A stretch of DNA of 14,370 bases from Acidimicrobiaceae bacterium (GTDB lineage: Bacteria > Actinomycetota > Acidimicrobiia > Acidimicrobiales > Palsa-688), in the NCBI GenBank assembly GCA_003158835.1, contig PMLI01000270.1, positions 1 through 14,370 on the forward strand. Direction: 5' to 3'. Under the pieces are notes generated by a model. It worked only from the letters and a program-made list of their open reading frames with translations, had not been told where the DNA came from and searched no databases. This document shows, piece by piece, positions 5,844 through 13,657 of this stretch. The position numbers were made by a program, and so were the translations under genes. Within the stretch, counting starts at the first letter, position 1. Every line of letters begins with the position of its first letter.

Positions 5844-6266
5844 ATGTCTACAGTGACCTCGTCCCCCGACGTCGGGGCCGAGCACGTCCCGTCTCGGCTG
5901 GCCGGCTCGCTGGCGCGTACCACGGTCTCGGTCGGTGTCTTGGCCGCCGCGGTCACCACTGCCGGTGCGGTTGGTCTGCGCGCCGCGGGGGTCCCGCTGG
6001 CCGTTGACGGCAGGATCCCACTGGCGGCCTTCGCCCAGGTCACATTCGTGGCCGCTGTCATCGGCGGGGTGCTCGTCGCCTTGCTGAACCGGCGTAGCTC
6101 CGCCCCGCGTCGGCGGTTTGTCGAGTGGACGATCGGGCTGACGGCGATCTCCTTGGTCGCCCCGGCAGGGTTCGCGGACACGACCGCCAGCAGGGTCGCC
6201 CTTGTTGGCCTGCACCTGGTCGCAGCGGCGATCATTGTTCCGGCGCTGGCACGACACGCCCACTGA
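5844..6266 (+). CDS. DUF6069-family membrane protein
   Basis: A 140-residue integral membrane protein with four predicted hydrophobic segments at about 24-48, 57-82, 91-108 and 115-137. Basic residues in LLNRRSSAPRRR sit between segments two and three. Length and topology fit the actinobacterial DUF6069 family, whose function is unknown. ATG 5844 is preceded by GAAAGGAA, a reasonable ribosome binding site; the frame is open further upstream but those residues are unlike the family. It is first in an apparent operon with the YCII-like protein (37 nt later) and the ECF sigma factor, so it may be a membrane target or accessory of that regulon. Confidence 0.85.
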   Translation: MSTVTSSPDVGAEHVPSRLAGSLARTTVSVGVLAAAVTTAGAVGLRAAGVPLAVDGRIPLAAFAQVTFVAAVIGGVLVALLNRRSSAPRRRFVEWTIGLTAISLVAPAGFADTTASRVALVGLHLVAAAIIVPALARHAH

Positions 6267-6303
6267 ACCGAACCTGACCTGCTAAACGTAAGGAGCAACC
6301 AAG

Positions 6304-6651
6304 ATGCCGCAATACCTGATCTCCGTCTGGCACGACGACACGTTCGAGGTCGACTTCTCCACCCCCGACGCGCAGCGCCTCGCTGCTCAGGTGGGCGCGT
6401 TCAACCACGATCTGCAACAGGCTGGCGCCTGGGTGTTCGCCGCCGGCCTGCACCCCGCGTCATCGGCCACGGTCGTTCGATCCTCGGGGGGAGAGGTATC
6501 GATGACCGACGGGCCTTACGCCGAAACCAAAGAACAGATGGGCGGCTTCTGGGTCATCGAAGCCGCCGATCTTGATGGCGCGCTCGAATGGGCCGGGAAG
6601 GCAGCCGCGGCCTGCGAAGGACCGGTTGAGGTCCGGCCCGCACAAGGGTGA
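6304..6651 (+). CDS. YCII-related (DGPF-domain) protein
   Basis: A 115-residue YCII/DGPF-type protein (ferredoxin-like alpha/beta fold). It shows MPQYLISVWHDD at the start, the motif DGPYAETKEQ at 69-78 (the DGPF position, here Tyr) and GGFWVIEAADLDGALEWA at 80-97. Genes of this family are the usual neighbours of ECF42 sigma factors and are reported targets of that group. ATG 6304 has AAGGAG seven nt upstream (6291-6296). The stop TGA overlaps the sigma GTG start (GTGA), implying translational coupling. Its biochemical role, enzyme or small-ligand binder, is unknown. Confidence 0.9.
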   Translation: MPQYLISVWHDDTFEVDFSTPDAQRLAAQVGAFNHDLQQAGAWVFAAGLHPASSATVVRSSGGEVSMTDGPYAETKEQMGGFWVIEAADLDGALEWAGKAAAACEGPVEVRPAQG

Positions 6652-7892
6652 CCGACGCGCTAGACGAGGTCTTCCGGCGCGAAGCCGGCCGCTGCACCGC
6701 CACCTTGATCCGCGTCCTGGGCGACATCGACCTCGCCCAGGACGCGGTGGCCGAAGCGTTCACCATCGCGGCGCAGCGGTGGCCGAAGACTGGGATACCG
6801 CCCAACCCGGGCGGCTGGATCACCACGACCGCCCGCAACCGCGCCATCGACCGGCTCCGACGCGAATCAACCCGCGCCGGGCGTCATCTCGCGGCCCATC
6901 GACTCCACACCGACAGCATGGGCCCTGACCCCAATCCCCAACTCGACAGGCTGGACGATTTCGTCGATGTCGTCGCGGATGACCAGCTCCGGCTCATGTT
7001 CCTCTGCGCACATCCCGCCCTCGCCGCCGACGCCCAGGTCCCTCTCATCCTGCGGCTCCTTGCCGGACTGGAGACCGGTGAGATCGCCAGAGCGTTTCTG
7101 GTACCTGAGGCCACGATGGCGCAACGGATTGTCCGGGCCAAGCGCAAACTGCACGACAATCACACCTCCTACCGAATACCGGGCGCCACGGAACTCCCGG
7201 ACCGGCTCACCGCTGTCCTCGCCGCCATCTATCTCATCTACACCGAGGGCCATACCGCCACGTCGGGACAGAGCCTGACAAGAACCGATCTATCGAGCGA
7301 AGCTGTCCGGCTGGGGCGAACCCTCGTCGAGCTGATGCCCGACGCACCCGAAGGCGTCGGTCTGCTCGCCCTGATGCTGCTCAGCGAGTCCCGCCGTCCC
7401 GCCCGCAGCAACCCTGATGGGACCATGGTGCGCCTGGCCGACCAGGACCGCTCCCGCTGGGACCAGGCACTGATCATCGAAGGCCACCAGCTCGTGCGTG
7501 CTTGCCTTCGCCGCGGCCAGCCCGGACCGTTCCAGGTCCAGGCCGCCCTAGCCGCGGTGCACGCCGACGCACCCACCGCCGAAGCCACCGACTGGTCCCA
7601 GATCATCGCCCTCTACGACCAGCTGTACGCCCTTCGCCCCCACCCTGTTGTGGCCCTGAACCGCTCGGTGGCCGTCGCCGAGCTCCACGGCCCTGCCGAG
7701 GGGCTCGCCGCGCTCGCCGCCATCGACTCCGGCACGCTCGACACCTACCAGCCATACCACGCGGCGCGCGCCGACCTTCTCACACGAGCGGGTCGCCGCC
7801 ACGAAGCACTCGGCGCCTACGACCGAGCCATCGAACTCACCACCAACGCAGTCGAACGTGCCTTCCTGGTCCGCCAACGGGCCGCCCTGTGA
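6648..7892 (+). CDS. ECF RNA polymerase sigma factor, ECF42-type with C-terminal extension
   Basis: A 414-residue sigma-70-family ECF factor. Region 2 spans about 7-75 (ALDEVFRREAGRCTATLIRV, then DIDLAQDAVAEAFTIAAQRW, and GGWITTTARNRAIDRLRRE). Region 4 spans about 110-165 (DDQLRLMFLCAHPAL, then ILRLLAGLETGEIARAFLV, then QRIVRAKRKL). The remaining 230 residues are the DUF6596/TPR-like extension typical of ECF42, including GLLALMLLSESRRPAR, ALNRSVAVAELHGPAEGL, YHAARADLLTRAGRRHEA and ALGAYDRAIELT. There is no anti-sigma gene; in this group the extension is thought to control activity. GTG 6648 overlaps the upstream stop by 4 nt. Likely promoter recognition is of the TGTCGA type, found upstream of this same operon. 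Confidence 0.93.
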   Translation: MTDALDEVFRREAGRCTATLIRVLGDIDLAQDAVAEAFTIAAQRWPKTGIPPNPGGWITTTARNRAIDRLRRESTRAGRHLAAHRLHTDSMGPDPNPQLDRLDDFVDVVADDQLRLMFLCAHPALAADAQVPLILRLLAGLETGEIARAFLVPEATMAQRIVRAKRKLHDNHTSYRIPGATELPDRLTAVLAAIYLIYTEGHTATSGQSLTRTDLSSEAVRLGRTLVELMPDAPEGVGLLALMLLSESRRPARSNPDGTMVRLADQDRSRWDQALIIEGHQLVRACLRRGQPGPFQVQAALAAVHADAPTAEATDWSQIIALYDQLYALRPHPVVALNRSVAVAELHGPAEGLAALAAIDSGTLDTYQPYHAARADLLTRAGRRHEALGAYDRAIELTTNAVERAFLVRQRAAL

Positions 7893-8246
7893 GCAGACAC
7901 TTCACGCTTGTTATTTTCCGGTCAGAACCCGCCCGGTCGAAATCTATTGGCCCCTTTGCCCCCTTGGCGCCACTTGCGCGCAAGGGGGCGTTCGGATGGT
8001 CGGCGACGGCAACAGCGGGAACTCGAAGAGTACTTATCGAGACCGGTTTTACAGGGGCCGGTAGCGTGCATGCCGTACCCATCATCGCCTGACACCATTG
8101 GTGGCGTGACGCAGCTGGTGGGGGGAGCGACCAAGCCCGGCTGTTGCCCCTGCGGGTGGTACCTTGTAATAGGCGATGGAGCTCGCCATGCTGCCCTGAC
8201 CAGGGACGATGGCTCCTACTCAACTGACTTGGCGCGTCGGCACGGT
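7893..8246. other. Intergenic region between sigma and GTPase operons
   Basis: About 350 nt without a gene I can support. It contains the hairpin at 7958-7989 and, nearer the GTPase, TTGCCC (8144-8149) with a 17-bp spacer to TAATAG (8167-8172), a weak housekeeping-promoter match about 90 nt before the GTPase ATG. Short open frames here are Arg/Pro-rich and lack ribosome binding sites. Confidence 0.4.
7958..7989 (+). terminator. Strong hairpin after the sigma-factor gene
   Basis: GCCCCCTTG (7958-7966) pairs perfectly with CAAGGGGGC (7981-7989). The stem extends with GCGC (7967-7970) and GCGC (7976-7979), leaving one bulged G. It begins 66 nt after the sigma stop and lacks a T-tract, as many actinobacterial intrinsic-like terminators do. 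Confidence 0.55.
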
Positions 8247-8258
8247 AGGAGGTACCCG

Positions 8259-9754
8259 ATGGAGAGCGAGCTGGACGAGCTGGCGAAGGCGGCGGGAAAC
8301 CTGGCCGCCGCGGCTGCCAACCGGCGCGAACTGGGAGCCCGCGCCAGTCGCTTGGCGCAGCGCCTGGCCCGGCGCCGCTTCCACGTCTCGGTGCTGGGCG
8401 AGTTCAAGCGCGGTAAGTCCACTTGGAGCTGTTGCGCCCCGGCCTGGTGCTGGTGGACACGCCCGGCATCGGTTCGGTGTTCGGCCACAACGAAGCGGCG
8501 GCGCGTGCTCTGCTGGAGGCGGACGGGGCCATCCTGGTGCTCTCGGCGGACGCCCCGCTCTCAGAGGAAGAACGCAAGCTCCTGGCCGCCCTCTCCGAGC
8601 GCCAGGCGCCCACCTTCTTCGTCCTGAACCGGGTGGACCACCTGAGCCCGGCGGAGCGCGACGAGGTGGCCCGCTTCGTGAGCGACGCCGTGGCGGGCGA
8701 GCTCGGCCGCAAGGAAAAGCTCTGGTGCCTAAGCGCCCGCGCCGCTCTCCGGGCGTGCCTGGCCGGACAGGTACCCGATGAAAACGAAGGCGGGGATTTC
8801 GCTAACTTCTCCCAGGAGTTCGCCCGCTTCGTCGAGGCCGACCTGGTCCAGGCCCGTCTAGGGACGGGGCGCGCCGAGCTGGCCCGCCTGGCCCACGAGC
8901 TTGACGACTCGCTGGCCATTGAAGTTGCTTCGGCAGAGCTCGACGCCGCCTCGCGGGGCGAACGGGTGGCCCGGTTGGGCGAGGCGGCGGCGGGACAGCA
9001 CCAGGCCTTCGAGGACGAGCGCACCCTGCTGCAACGCGATGTTGCCGTCCTGGCCGGCACGATCGAAAAGGCGCTGGCCGGCTTCGCTGCCACCGAGCCG
9101 GCCAAATGCGAGGGCCGGCTGCTTGAGGTGGCCCGCACCACTGCGGTCTCCCAGCTCGAAGACGCGTTGCGCGGCACCGTGGAGAGCGCCGTGCGCCAAA
9201 GCTTCGAGGGGTTCCGCCTGGCCCAGGCCCAGCGCGCCGAGGAGTCCTGGGGGCGGCTGGCCGAGGGCTTCCGGGACCGCACCCAGGACCGGGTCAACGC
9301 CGTCAGGGCGGCCGCGGCTGACATTTTCCAGGTCGAACTGCCGCACTTGGGGCTGCCCCAGGTGGCCGAGGAGCGCGAGCGCTTTTTCTACCTGTTCTTG
9401 TCCGTGGGGACCTCTACGGAGAGCATCGACCGGCTGCTCCGTCGGTTGTTGCCGCCGCCGATCGTGCGCCGGCGCCTGCTTGAACGGGCCCGGCGCGACC
9501 TGGTGGGCGAGTTTGACAAGCACGCCGGCAGGGCCCGTTGGGACCTGGCCCAACGCCTGGACGCGGTGCGCCGGCGTTTCGAAGTGGCCATGGCGGGCGA
9601 ACTGGAGCGCTCCGTGGCGACCGTCCTGGCCGCCACCGCTCGAGCCGAGGAACTTTCCTTTATGGCCGAAGCCGAACGCCAACAGCACAGACAGGTAAAC
9701 GACTCCGCCCGCCACGCCGCCCGCGCCGCCCTAGCCCTGGCCGGCGAGCGTTGA
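8259..9754 (+). pseudogene. Dynamin-like GTPase disrupted by an internal out-of-frame deletion
   Basis: ATG 8259 follows a perfect AGGAGG (8247-8252) with 6-nt spacing. The first 55 residues end in the G1 P-loop GEFKRGKST. In relatives several tens of residues (G2 Thr, the rest of switch I) separate this from the DTPG motif. Here ACTTGGAG at 8421-8428 jumps straight to ELLRPGLVLVDTPGIGS in another frame. Translation from 8259 therefore ends at 8627 with 67 nonsense residues, while the remaining GTPase body stays open to 9754. The simplest reading is a deletion of about 200 nt or so that also shifted the frame. It heads an operon with the small gene and the MutS-like pair. An assembly error is the main alternative. 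Confidence 0.8.
8423..9754 (+). CDS. C-terminal remainder of dynamin-like GTPase (no P-loop)
   Basis: This is the intact 443-residue frame left after the deletion; it could only start at TTG 8423, with no Shine-Dalgarno. It keeps G3 DTPG (12-15), G4 NRVD (69-72) and a long helical stalk region (about 130-310). A hydrophobic, paddle-like segment follows at about 316-350 (ERFFYLFLSVG and LLRRLLPPPIV), and then a coiled C-terminal half. Without G1 and G2 it cannot bind GTP normally. If made, it might act only as a membrane or partner-binding scaffold. The paddle and stalk suggest the ancestral protein was a membrane-associated dynamin-family GTPase. The stop overlaps TTG 9751 of the next gene. 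Confidence 0.7.
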   Translation: MELLRPGLVLVDTPGIGSVFGHNEAAARALLEADGAILVLSADAPLSEEERKLLAALSERQAPTFFVLNRVDHLSPAERDEVARFVSDAVAGELGRKEKLWCLSARAALRACLAGQVPDENEGGDFANFSQEFARFVEADLVQARLGTGRAELARLAHELDDSLAIEVASAELDAASRGERVARLGEAAAGQHQAFEDERTLLQRDVAVLAGTIEKALAGFAATEPAKCEGRLLEVARTTAVSQLEDALRGTVESAVRQSFEGFRLAQAQRAEESWGRLAEGFRDRTQDRVNAVRAAAADIFQVELPHLGLPQVAEERERFFYLFLSVGTSTESIDRLLRRLLPPPIVRRRLLERARRDLVGEFDKHAGRARWDLAQRLDAVRRRFEVAMAGELERSVATVLAATARAEELSFMAEAERQQHRQVNDSARHAARAALALAGER

Positions 9755-10240
9755 CGGCAACCTCTGGGACTGAAGGGGTGCCCCCTGAAAGTTCAGAAGG
9801 GAACCGGGGAGCACTGTCGCCGCTGCCCGCGCTGGACAGGATCGCTACCCTCCTGCGCCATATCGACGACGAACTGGCAACGATGAGGCATGAGCTCTAC
9901 CCCGACCGCCTCCTCGCTGTCGTTGAGGAGGGCCCATGTTGAGGATCACGTCCTCGGCCCGCTCAGCGAAGCCCTGGCTGAGGCTGTCCAGCGCCTGGGC
10001 GTCCGGGCTGAGCCCACAGACGTGCGGCGGCGCCTGCGGGGCCCACTGCACATCCTCTGGGCCGATCTGATCGAGATGTCCCCCGAGGGGCTAGGCAAGC
10101 ACTGGGGCGCCCAGGACGTCCCCGGAGCCTGGCCAGAGCTACAACGCCACCTCCTGGCGGCCGTGGAAAATGCGATCGCCGCGCTCGCCCAGCCGCCCGA
10201 GGCACACCCTGGGCCGCCACCGCCTACCATGCCGCCATGA
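9751..10240 (+). pseudogene. Small helical operon protein with a one-base frameshift
   Basis: Reading from TTG 9751 (overlapping the GTPase stop) or GTG 9778 gives a helical segment, LDRIATLLRHIDDELATMRH then ELYPDRLLAVVEE, which stops at 9942. If one G is dropped from the GGG run at 9930-9932, the frame continues seamlessly as AHVEDHVLGPLSEALAEAVQ, then LHILWADLIEMSPEGLGKHW and a Pro-rich tail to 10240. The rebuilt protein is about 162 residues. It has no recognised domain and looks all-helical, possibly a partner of the GTPase or ATPases. The break may be real, a sequencing error in a short homopolymer, or programmed slippage. Confidence 0.55.
9890..10240 (+). CDS. Downstream frame of the split small protein
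   Basis: Taken on its own this frame gives 116 residues from ATG 9890. The first 15 residues (SSTPTASSLSLRR) look like out-of-frame translation of the preceding segment. Real coding character begins at about 9935 with HVEDHVLGPLSEALAEAVQR. There is no Shine-Dalgarno before 9890. I consider it the second half of the frameshifted gene rather than an independent gene. The stop overlaps the next ATG (ATGA at 10237-10240). Confidence 0.4.
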   Translation: MSSTPTASSLSLRRAHVEDHVLGPLSEALAEAVQRLGVRAEPTDVRRRLRGPLHILWADLIEMSPEGLGKHWGAQDVPGAWPELQRHLLAAVENAIAALAQPPEAHPGPPPPTMPP

Positions 10241-10326
10241 AACCAGGCGGCGCTGAACTGTTCACGGGCGACGACAACGGATGGGCTACCGGGCCAGTCT
10301 GGGCCGCCCAGGCGTCGGTAGTGTGA
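10237..10326 (+). CDS. Possible 29-residue microprotein
   Basis: ATG 10237 overlaps the preceding stop as ATGA, and the frame ends at a TGA 9 nt before the first MutS-like gene. The product (MKPGGAELFTGDDNGWATGP, then VWAAQASVV) matches nothing I know. It has the coupled spacing of the rest of the operon, but it is so short that it may be only leader sequence or a relay for ribosomes between the small gene and the ATPase gene. Confidence 0.3.
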   Translation: MKPGGAELFTGDDNGWATGPVWAAQASVV

Positions 10327-10335
10327 AGGCGAGCG

Positions 10336-11961
10336 ATGAAGCCCGCTTGGGCCGGTGCCAGCTTCGGCCCGCTGCCAGATCGGCTGATGGCTTCTACCGA
10401 ACCTAAGCCGGTGGAAGCCCCAATGGCACCTTCTATCCTTTACCGCGAGGGCGTTGGCGCACCTTCCGCCCCGCTGGAGGACCGTCGCTTTGCTGTCGAC
10501 TTGAACCTCGACCAGGTCTTCGACTCGGTCAACGCCGGGCGCGAGGAACTTGACCTGTTGCCCGTGTATTACTCACCCCTCGACAACCTCGATGATGTCG
10601 CCTACCGCCACGAGGTACTAGGGGACCTGGAGCGCCCGCCCTGCTTGGCCGCCGTCAGGGCCTTCGGCCAGGCCATGCACCAGGTGCGCGACGTTCTTGG
10701 CGCCATGCGCTCGCTGCACAACCGCTGGCAGCAACGGCGCCTGTTCGTCGATGCCGTGACGGCCTACTGCGGTGCCGTCAGTTCCCTGGCCAGCGCCCTC
10801 TCAGAGCTCGGGCCGCGTTCGCGCGCTATGGGCGCGTTCAGCGAGTACGTCAGCCACTACCAGGCTTCCCCGGGTTTCGCGGCCCTGGTCGACGAGGCCG
10901 CCGAGATCGTCAGTGCCCTGGGCACGGTCAGGTACGTGCTACAGCTCCGAGGCACCCGGGTGACGGTGAGCGCTTACCAGGGCGAGCCGGACTACGCCGG
11001 CGAAGTGGAGGCCGCTTTCGCCAAGTTCCGAGAGGGAGCGGTCAAAGATTACACGGCGGCGTTCCGGAGCCCCTTGGACATGGCCTACGTCGAGGGGCAG
11101 GTGCTCGACCTCGTCGCCCGGCTCAACCCAGGGCCGTTCGGGGCATTGGAGCGGTACTTTGGCGACCACCAGGACTTCGTCGATCCCGCTATTTCCGCCT
11201 TCGAGCGGGACTCGCAGTTTTACCAGGCCTACCTGGGCCACATCGAGCCCCTGCGGGCCGCCGGCTTGGCGTTCTGTTACCCAAGTCTTTGCATCGCGCC
11301 TGAGCGCGTCTGGGCCAAGGACGCCTTCGACCTGGCCCTGGCCACCAAGACCGTCTTGCCGGGCGCGTCCGGCTCAACAGTGGTCACCAACGATCTCGAC
11401 CTCGCCGCGCAAGAGCGCGTCGTGGTGGTGACCGGGCCCAACAGCGGCGGCAAGACGACATTCGCCCGGGCGTTCGGTCAAGTGCACTATCTGGCCAGCC
11501 TGGGGCTCCCCATTCCCGCCCGAGAAGCCAACTTGGTCCTGGCTGATATCGTGGCCACGTCCTTCGGCCAAGCCGAGCACCTCGACACCGGGCGCAGCCA
11601 TCTCGAAGAAGAGCTCGTCCATTTCCGACAGGTCATCGAGCAGGCTTCGCCCCGCACGGTCGTGGTGATGAACGAGAGCTTCTCGTCAACCATGCTCCGC
11701 GACGCCGCCGTCGTCGGCAAAGCGGTGCTGGCCCAGCTCGTTCGACGTGGGGCGCTCTGCGTATTCGTGACTTTCGTGGACGAGCTGGCCAGCGCCAACG
11801 AAACCACCGTCAGCATGGTCGCTACGGTCGACGCCGATGACCCCGTGATGCGCACGTACAAGGTGGTACGAAAGCCACCCGAGGGGCGGGCCTACGCCGC
11901 CGCCGTCGCTCGACGCTACGGGCTCACCTACCGGGCCGTAGGAGAGCGGGTGGGCCAGTGA
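10336..11961 (+). CDS. MutS-like ATPase, first of a tandem pair
   Basis: Up to 541 residues. Residues about 50-340 are a helical core and lever region; there is no N-terminal mismatch-binding or connector domain and no C-terminal Smr nuclease. The C-terminal ATPase resembles MutS domain V: Walker A GPNSGGKTT at 367-375, then GLPIPAREANL, the helical segment HLEEELVHFRQVIEQAS, and Walker B as VVVMNESFSST with N446-E447 replacing Asp-Glu. The MutS Thr-His motif reads Thr479-Phe480 (CVFVTFVDELAS). ATG 10336 has AAGGCGAG just upstream; ATG 10423 (MAPSILYREG) is a credible alternative start. The stop overlaps the next gene by 4 nt. Role unknown; likely binds or remodels nucleic acid as a dimer with its neighbour. 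Confidence 0.88.
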   Translation: MKPAWAGASFGPLPDRLMASTEPKPVEAPMAPSILYREGVGAPSAPLEDRRFAVDLNLDQVFDSVNAGREELDLLPVYYSPLDNLDDVAYRHEVLGDLERPPCLAAVRAFGQAMHQVRDVLGAMRSLHNRWQQRRLFVDAVTAYCGAVSSLASALSELGPRSRAMGAFSEYVSHYQASPGFAALVDEAAEIVSALGTVRYVLQLRGTRVTVSAYQGEPDYAGEVEAAFAKFREGAVKDYTAAFRSPLDMAYVEGQVLDLVARLNPGPFGALERYFGDHQDFVDPAISAFERDSQFYQAYLGHIEPLRAAGLAFCYPSLCIAPERVWAKDAFDLALATKTVLPGASGSTVVTNDLDLAAQERVVVVTGPNSGGKTTFARAFGQVHYLASLGLPIPAREANLVLADIVATSFGQAEHLDTGRSHLEEELVHFRQVIEQASPRTVVVMNESFSSTMLRDAAVVGKAVLAQLVRRGALCVFVTFVDELASANETTVSMVATVDADDPVMRTYKVVRKPPEGRAYAAAVARRYGLTYRAVGERVGQ

Positions 11962-13490
11962 AGGTCTTGCTCATGCACCCGAGCGAAGACTTCAAGGCCG
12001 ACCGGGCGCTCCCGCCCCAAAGCGAGGACCTGGTATCCGACCTTGGCCTGGCCCGCCTGTTCAGCGCCATGGCGGGCGGCGATAAGTTCGTCCTGGCGGT
12101 GGCCAAGGCAGCTCTCCTGTCCCCGTTGGCCCGTCCCGACGAGGTCCTGTACCGCCAAGGCGCCCTGGCCGACTGCACCACTCACCCCGGCTTCGCCAAA
12201 GAGCTTTATTCCCTGGCCACCGACGCCCTCGAAGCCCACCAGAAGGTGACGTTCTGGAGCCTGAACATCACCTCAGAAAGCCTGCGCTACTACTCGGTCC
12301 AGTCCCTGGAGCTCTTCTTTGGCTTCCTCGTCCGCTTGCGACGTCTGGCGGAGGTGCACGGCCCGGAGATGGCCTCTCCCGCCTTCGCCAGGCTGTGCTC
12401 GATGCTCCAGAGCGAGCTTGGCGATGGGTACGTGAAGGTGCTCAATAGCTACCTGAGCGAGCTCAAGCTCGCTCAGGGCGTCGTCATGAGCGCTCAGCTC
12501 GGCCCGGCCAACAGGGGCACCGCCTATGTGCTGCACAAGGCACCGTTACGCGGGCTCAGGGAGCGTCTGTCCCGGCGGGGCCAGGCCACTTACAGCTTCG
12601 GCGTGCCCCAGCGCGACGACAACGCCCTGCGCGCCCTGGGCGAGCTGCAAGCCCGGGGCGTGAACATCGCCGCCAACGCCCTGGCCCAGTCCGTTGATCA
12701 CATCCTTGGCTTTTTCAGGTCTCTGCGCACCGAGGTCGCCTTTTATGTGGGGTGCCTCAACCTGCAAACGACCCTAAAGGCGAAGGGAGAGCCGGTTTGC
12801 ACCCCGGTCCCGTGGCCCGCTGAGCGCCCCGGGCTTCGTGCCGAGGGGCTCTACGACCCCTGCCTCAGCCTCGGAATGAACGGTCGCGCTGTGGGCAACG
12901 ACGTGAGCGCCGATGCCAAGACGCTGGTCGTGGTGACAGGGGCCAATCGTGGAGGCAAGTCCACCTTCTTGCGCAGCACTGGCCTGGCCCAGCTGATGAT
13001 GCAGGCCGGCATGTTCGCGCCCGCCGGCGCCTTTGCCTCCGGGGTGTGCCCGGCGGTCTTCACCCATTTCAAGCGGGACGAGGATCTCGCCATGACGGGG
13101 GGCAAGTTGGACGAAGAACTGGCCCGTATGAGCGTCGCCATCTCTCGGATTTCACCCGGGTGCCTACTGCTGTGCAATGAGCCCTTCGCCTCCACCAACG
13201 AGCGGGAAGGTTCCGACATCGGCCGCCAGGTCCTCCTGCCTCTGGCCCATGCCGGCGTACGGGTCGTCCTGGTCACCCACCTGTTCGACCTGGCCGACAG
13301 CCTTCATGACGAGGGGATGGAAAACACCTTGTTCCTACGTGCCCCCCGCCAAGCAGGAGCGCCACCGTTCAAGCTCATCGAGGGCGCACCGGAGCCGACG
13401 GCGTACGGTGAGGACGTGTACCGGCGTGTCTTCGGCGCGAGCCCTGCCGAGGTAATGGCGCCGTCGCGGGGCGGGGCAAGTGACGGGTGA
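11958..13490 (+). CDS. MutS-like ATPase, second of a tandem pair
   Basis: 510 residues from GTG 11958, coupled through GTGA. Its N-terminus (EDLVSDLGLARLFSAMAGGD, then EVLYRQGALADC) parallels the DLNLDQVF and DVAYRHEVLGDLE segments of the preceding protein, so the two are diverged paralogs. A helical core (about 60-300) leads to Walker A GANRGGKST at 328-336. There follow LAQLMMQAGMFAPA, the KLDEELARMSVAIS helix, Walker B LLLCNEPFAST with N407-E408, and Val-Thr-His at 439-441 (VVLVTHLFDLADS), the MutS-type sensor His that the first copy lacks. No mismatch-recognition or Smr domain is present. It may supply the competent half of a mixed ATPase dimer. The biological role is unknown. Confidence 0.9.
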   Translation: MKVLLMHPSEDFKADRALPPQSEDLVSDLGLARLFSAMAGGDKFVLAVAKAALLSPLARPDEVLYRQGALADCTTHPGFAKELYSLATDALEAHQKVTFWSLNITSESLRYYSVQSLELFFGFLVRLRRLAEVHGPEMASPAFARLCSMLQSELGDGYVKVLNSYLSELKLAQGVVMSAQLGPANRGTAYVLHKAPLRGLRERLSRRGQATYSFGVPQRDDNALRALGELQARGVNIAANALAQSVDHILGFFRSLRTEVAFYVGCLNLQTTLKAKGEPVCTPVPWPAERPGLRAEGLYDPCLSLGMNGRAVGNDVSADAKTLVVVTGANRGGKSTFLRSTGLAQLMMQAGMFAPAGAFASGVCPAVFTHFKRDEDLAMTGGKLDEELARMSVAISRISPGCLLLCNEPFASTNEREGSDIGRQVLLPLAHAGVRVVLVTHLFDLADSLHDEGMENTLFLRAPRQAGAPPFKLIEGAPEPTAYGEDVYRRVFGASPAEVMAPSRGGASDG

Positions 13491-13644
13491 GCAGCCGCAG
13501 AGCGGAAAGGCCCGCCTCCTCGCCTGGCGCGCTCGGGTTCCCGTGCTCGGCCGGCAGGTCAACGCGATAGCGTAATCAGTGGCGGTGGAGCTCGCCCTGA
13601 ACCGCCCCCACGGGCTGACGGCTCCTGCAGGTCACTCGGTGCGC

Positions 13645-13650
13645 AGGAGG
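13645..13650 (+). promoter_or_regulatory. Strong ribosome binding site deciding the phosphatase start
   Basis: AGGAGG lies 7 nt before GTG 13658 and fixes that start over later candidates. The rest of the 167-nt gap after the second ATPase gene shows no clear terminator or gene. Confidence 0.7.
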
Positions 13651-13657
13651 CGAACTG

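Noticed and set aside
8404..9324. Long minus-strand open frames opposite the GTPase and ATPase genes
   Set aside because: They mirror high-GC coding on the plus strand, are Ala/Arg/Ser-rich, and have no motifs or ribosome binding sites.
10336..13490. Canonical MutS or MutS2 mismatch repair genes
   Set aside because: Mismatch-recognition, connector and Smr domains are missing, and Walker B/His motifs differ from MutS and MutS2.
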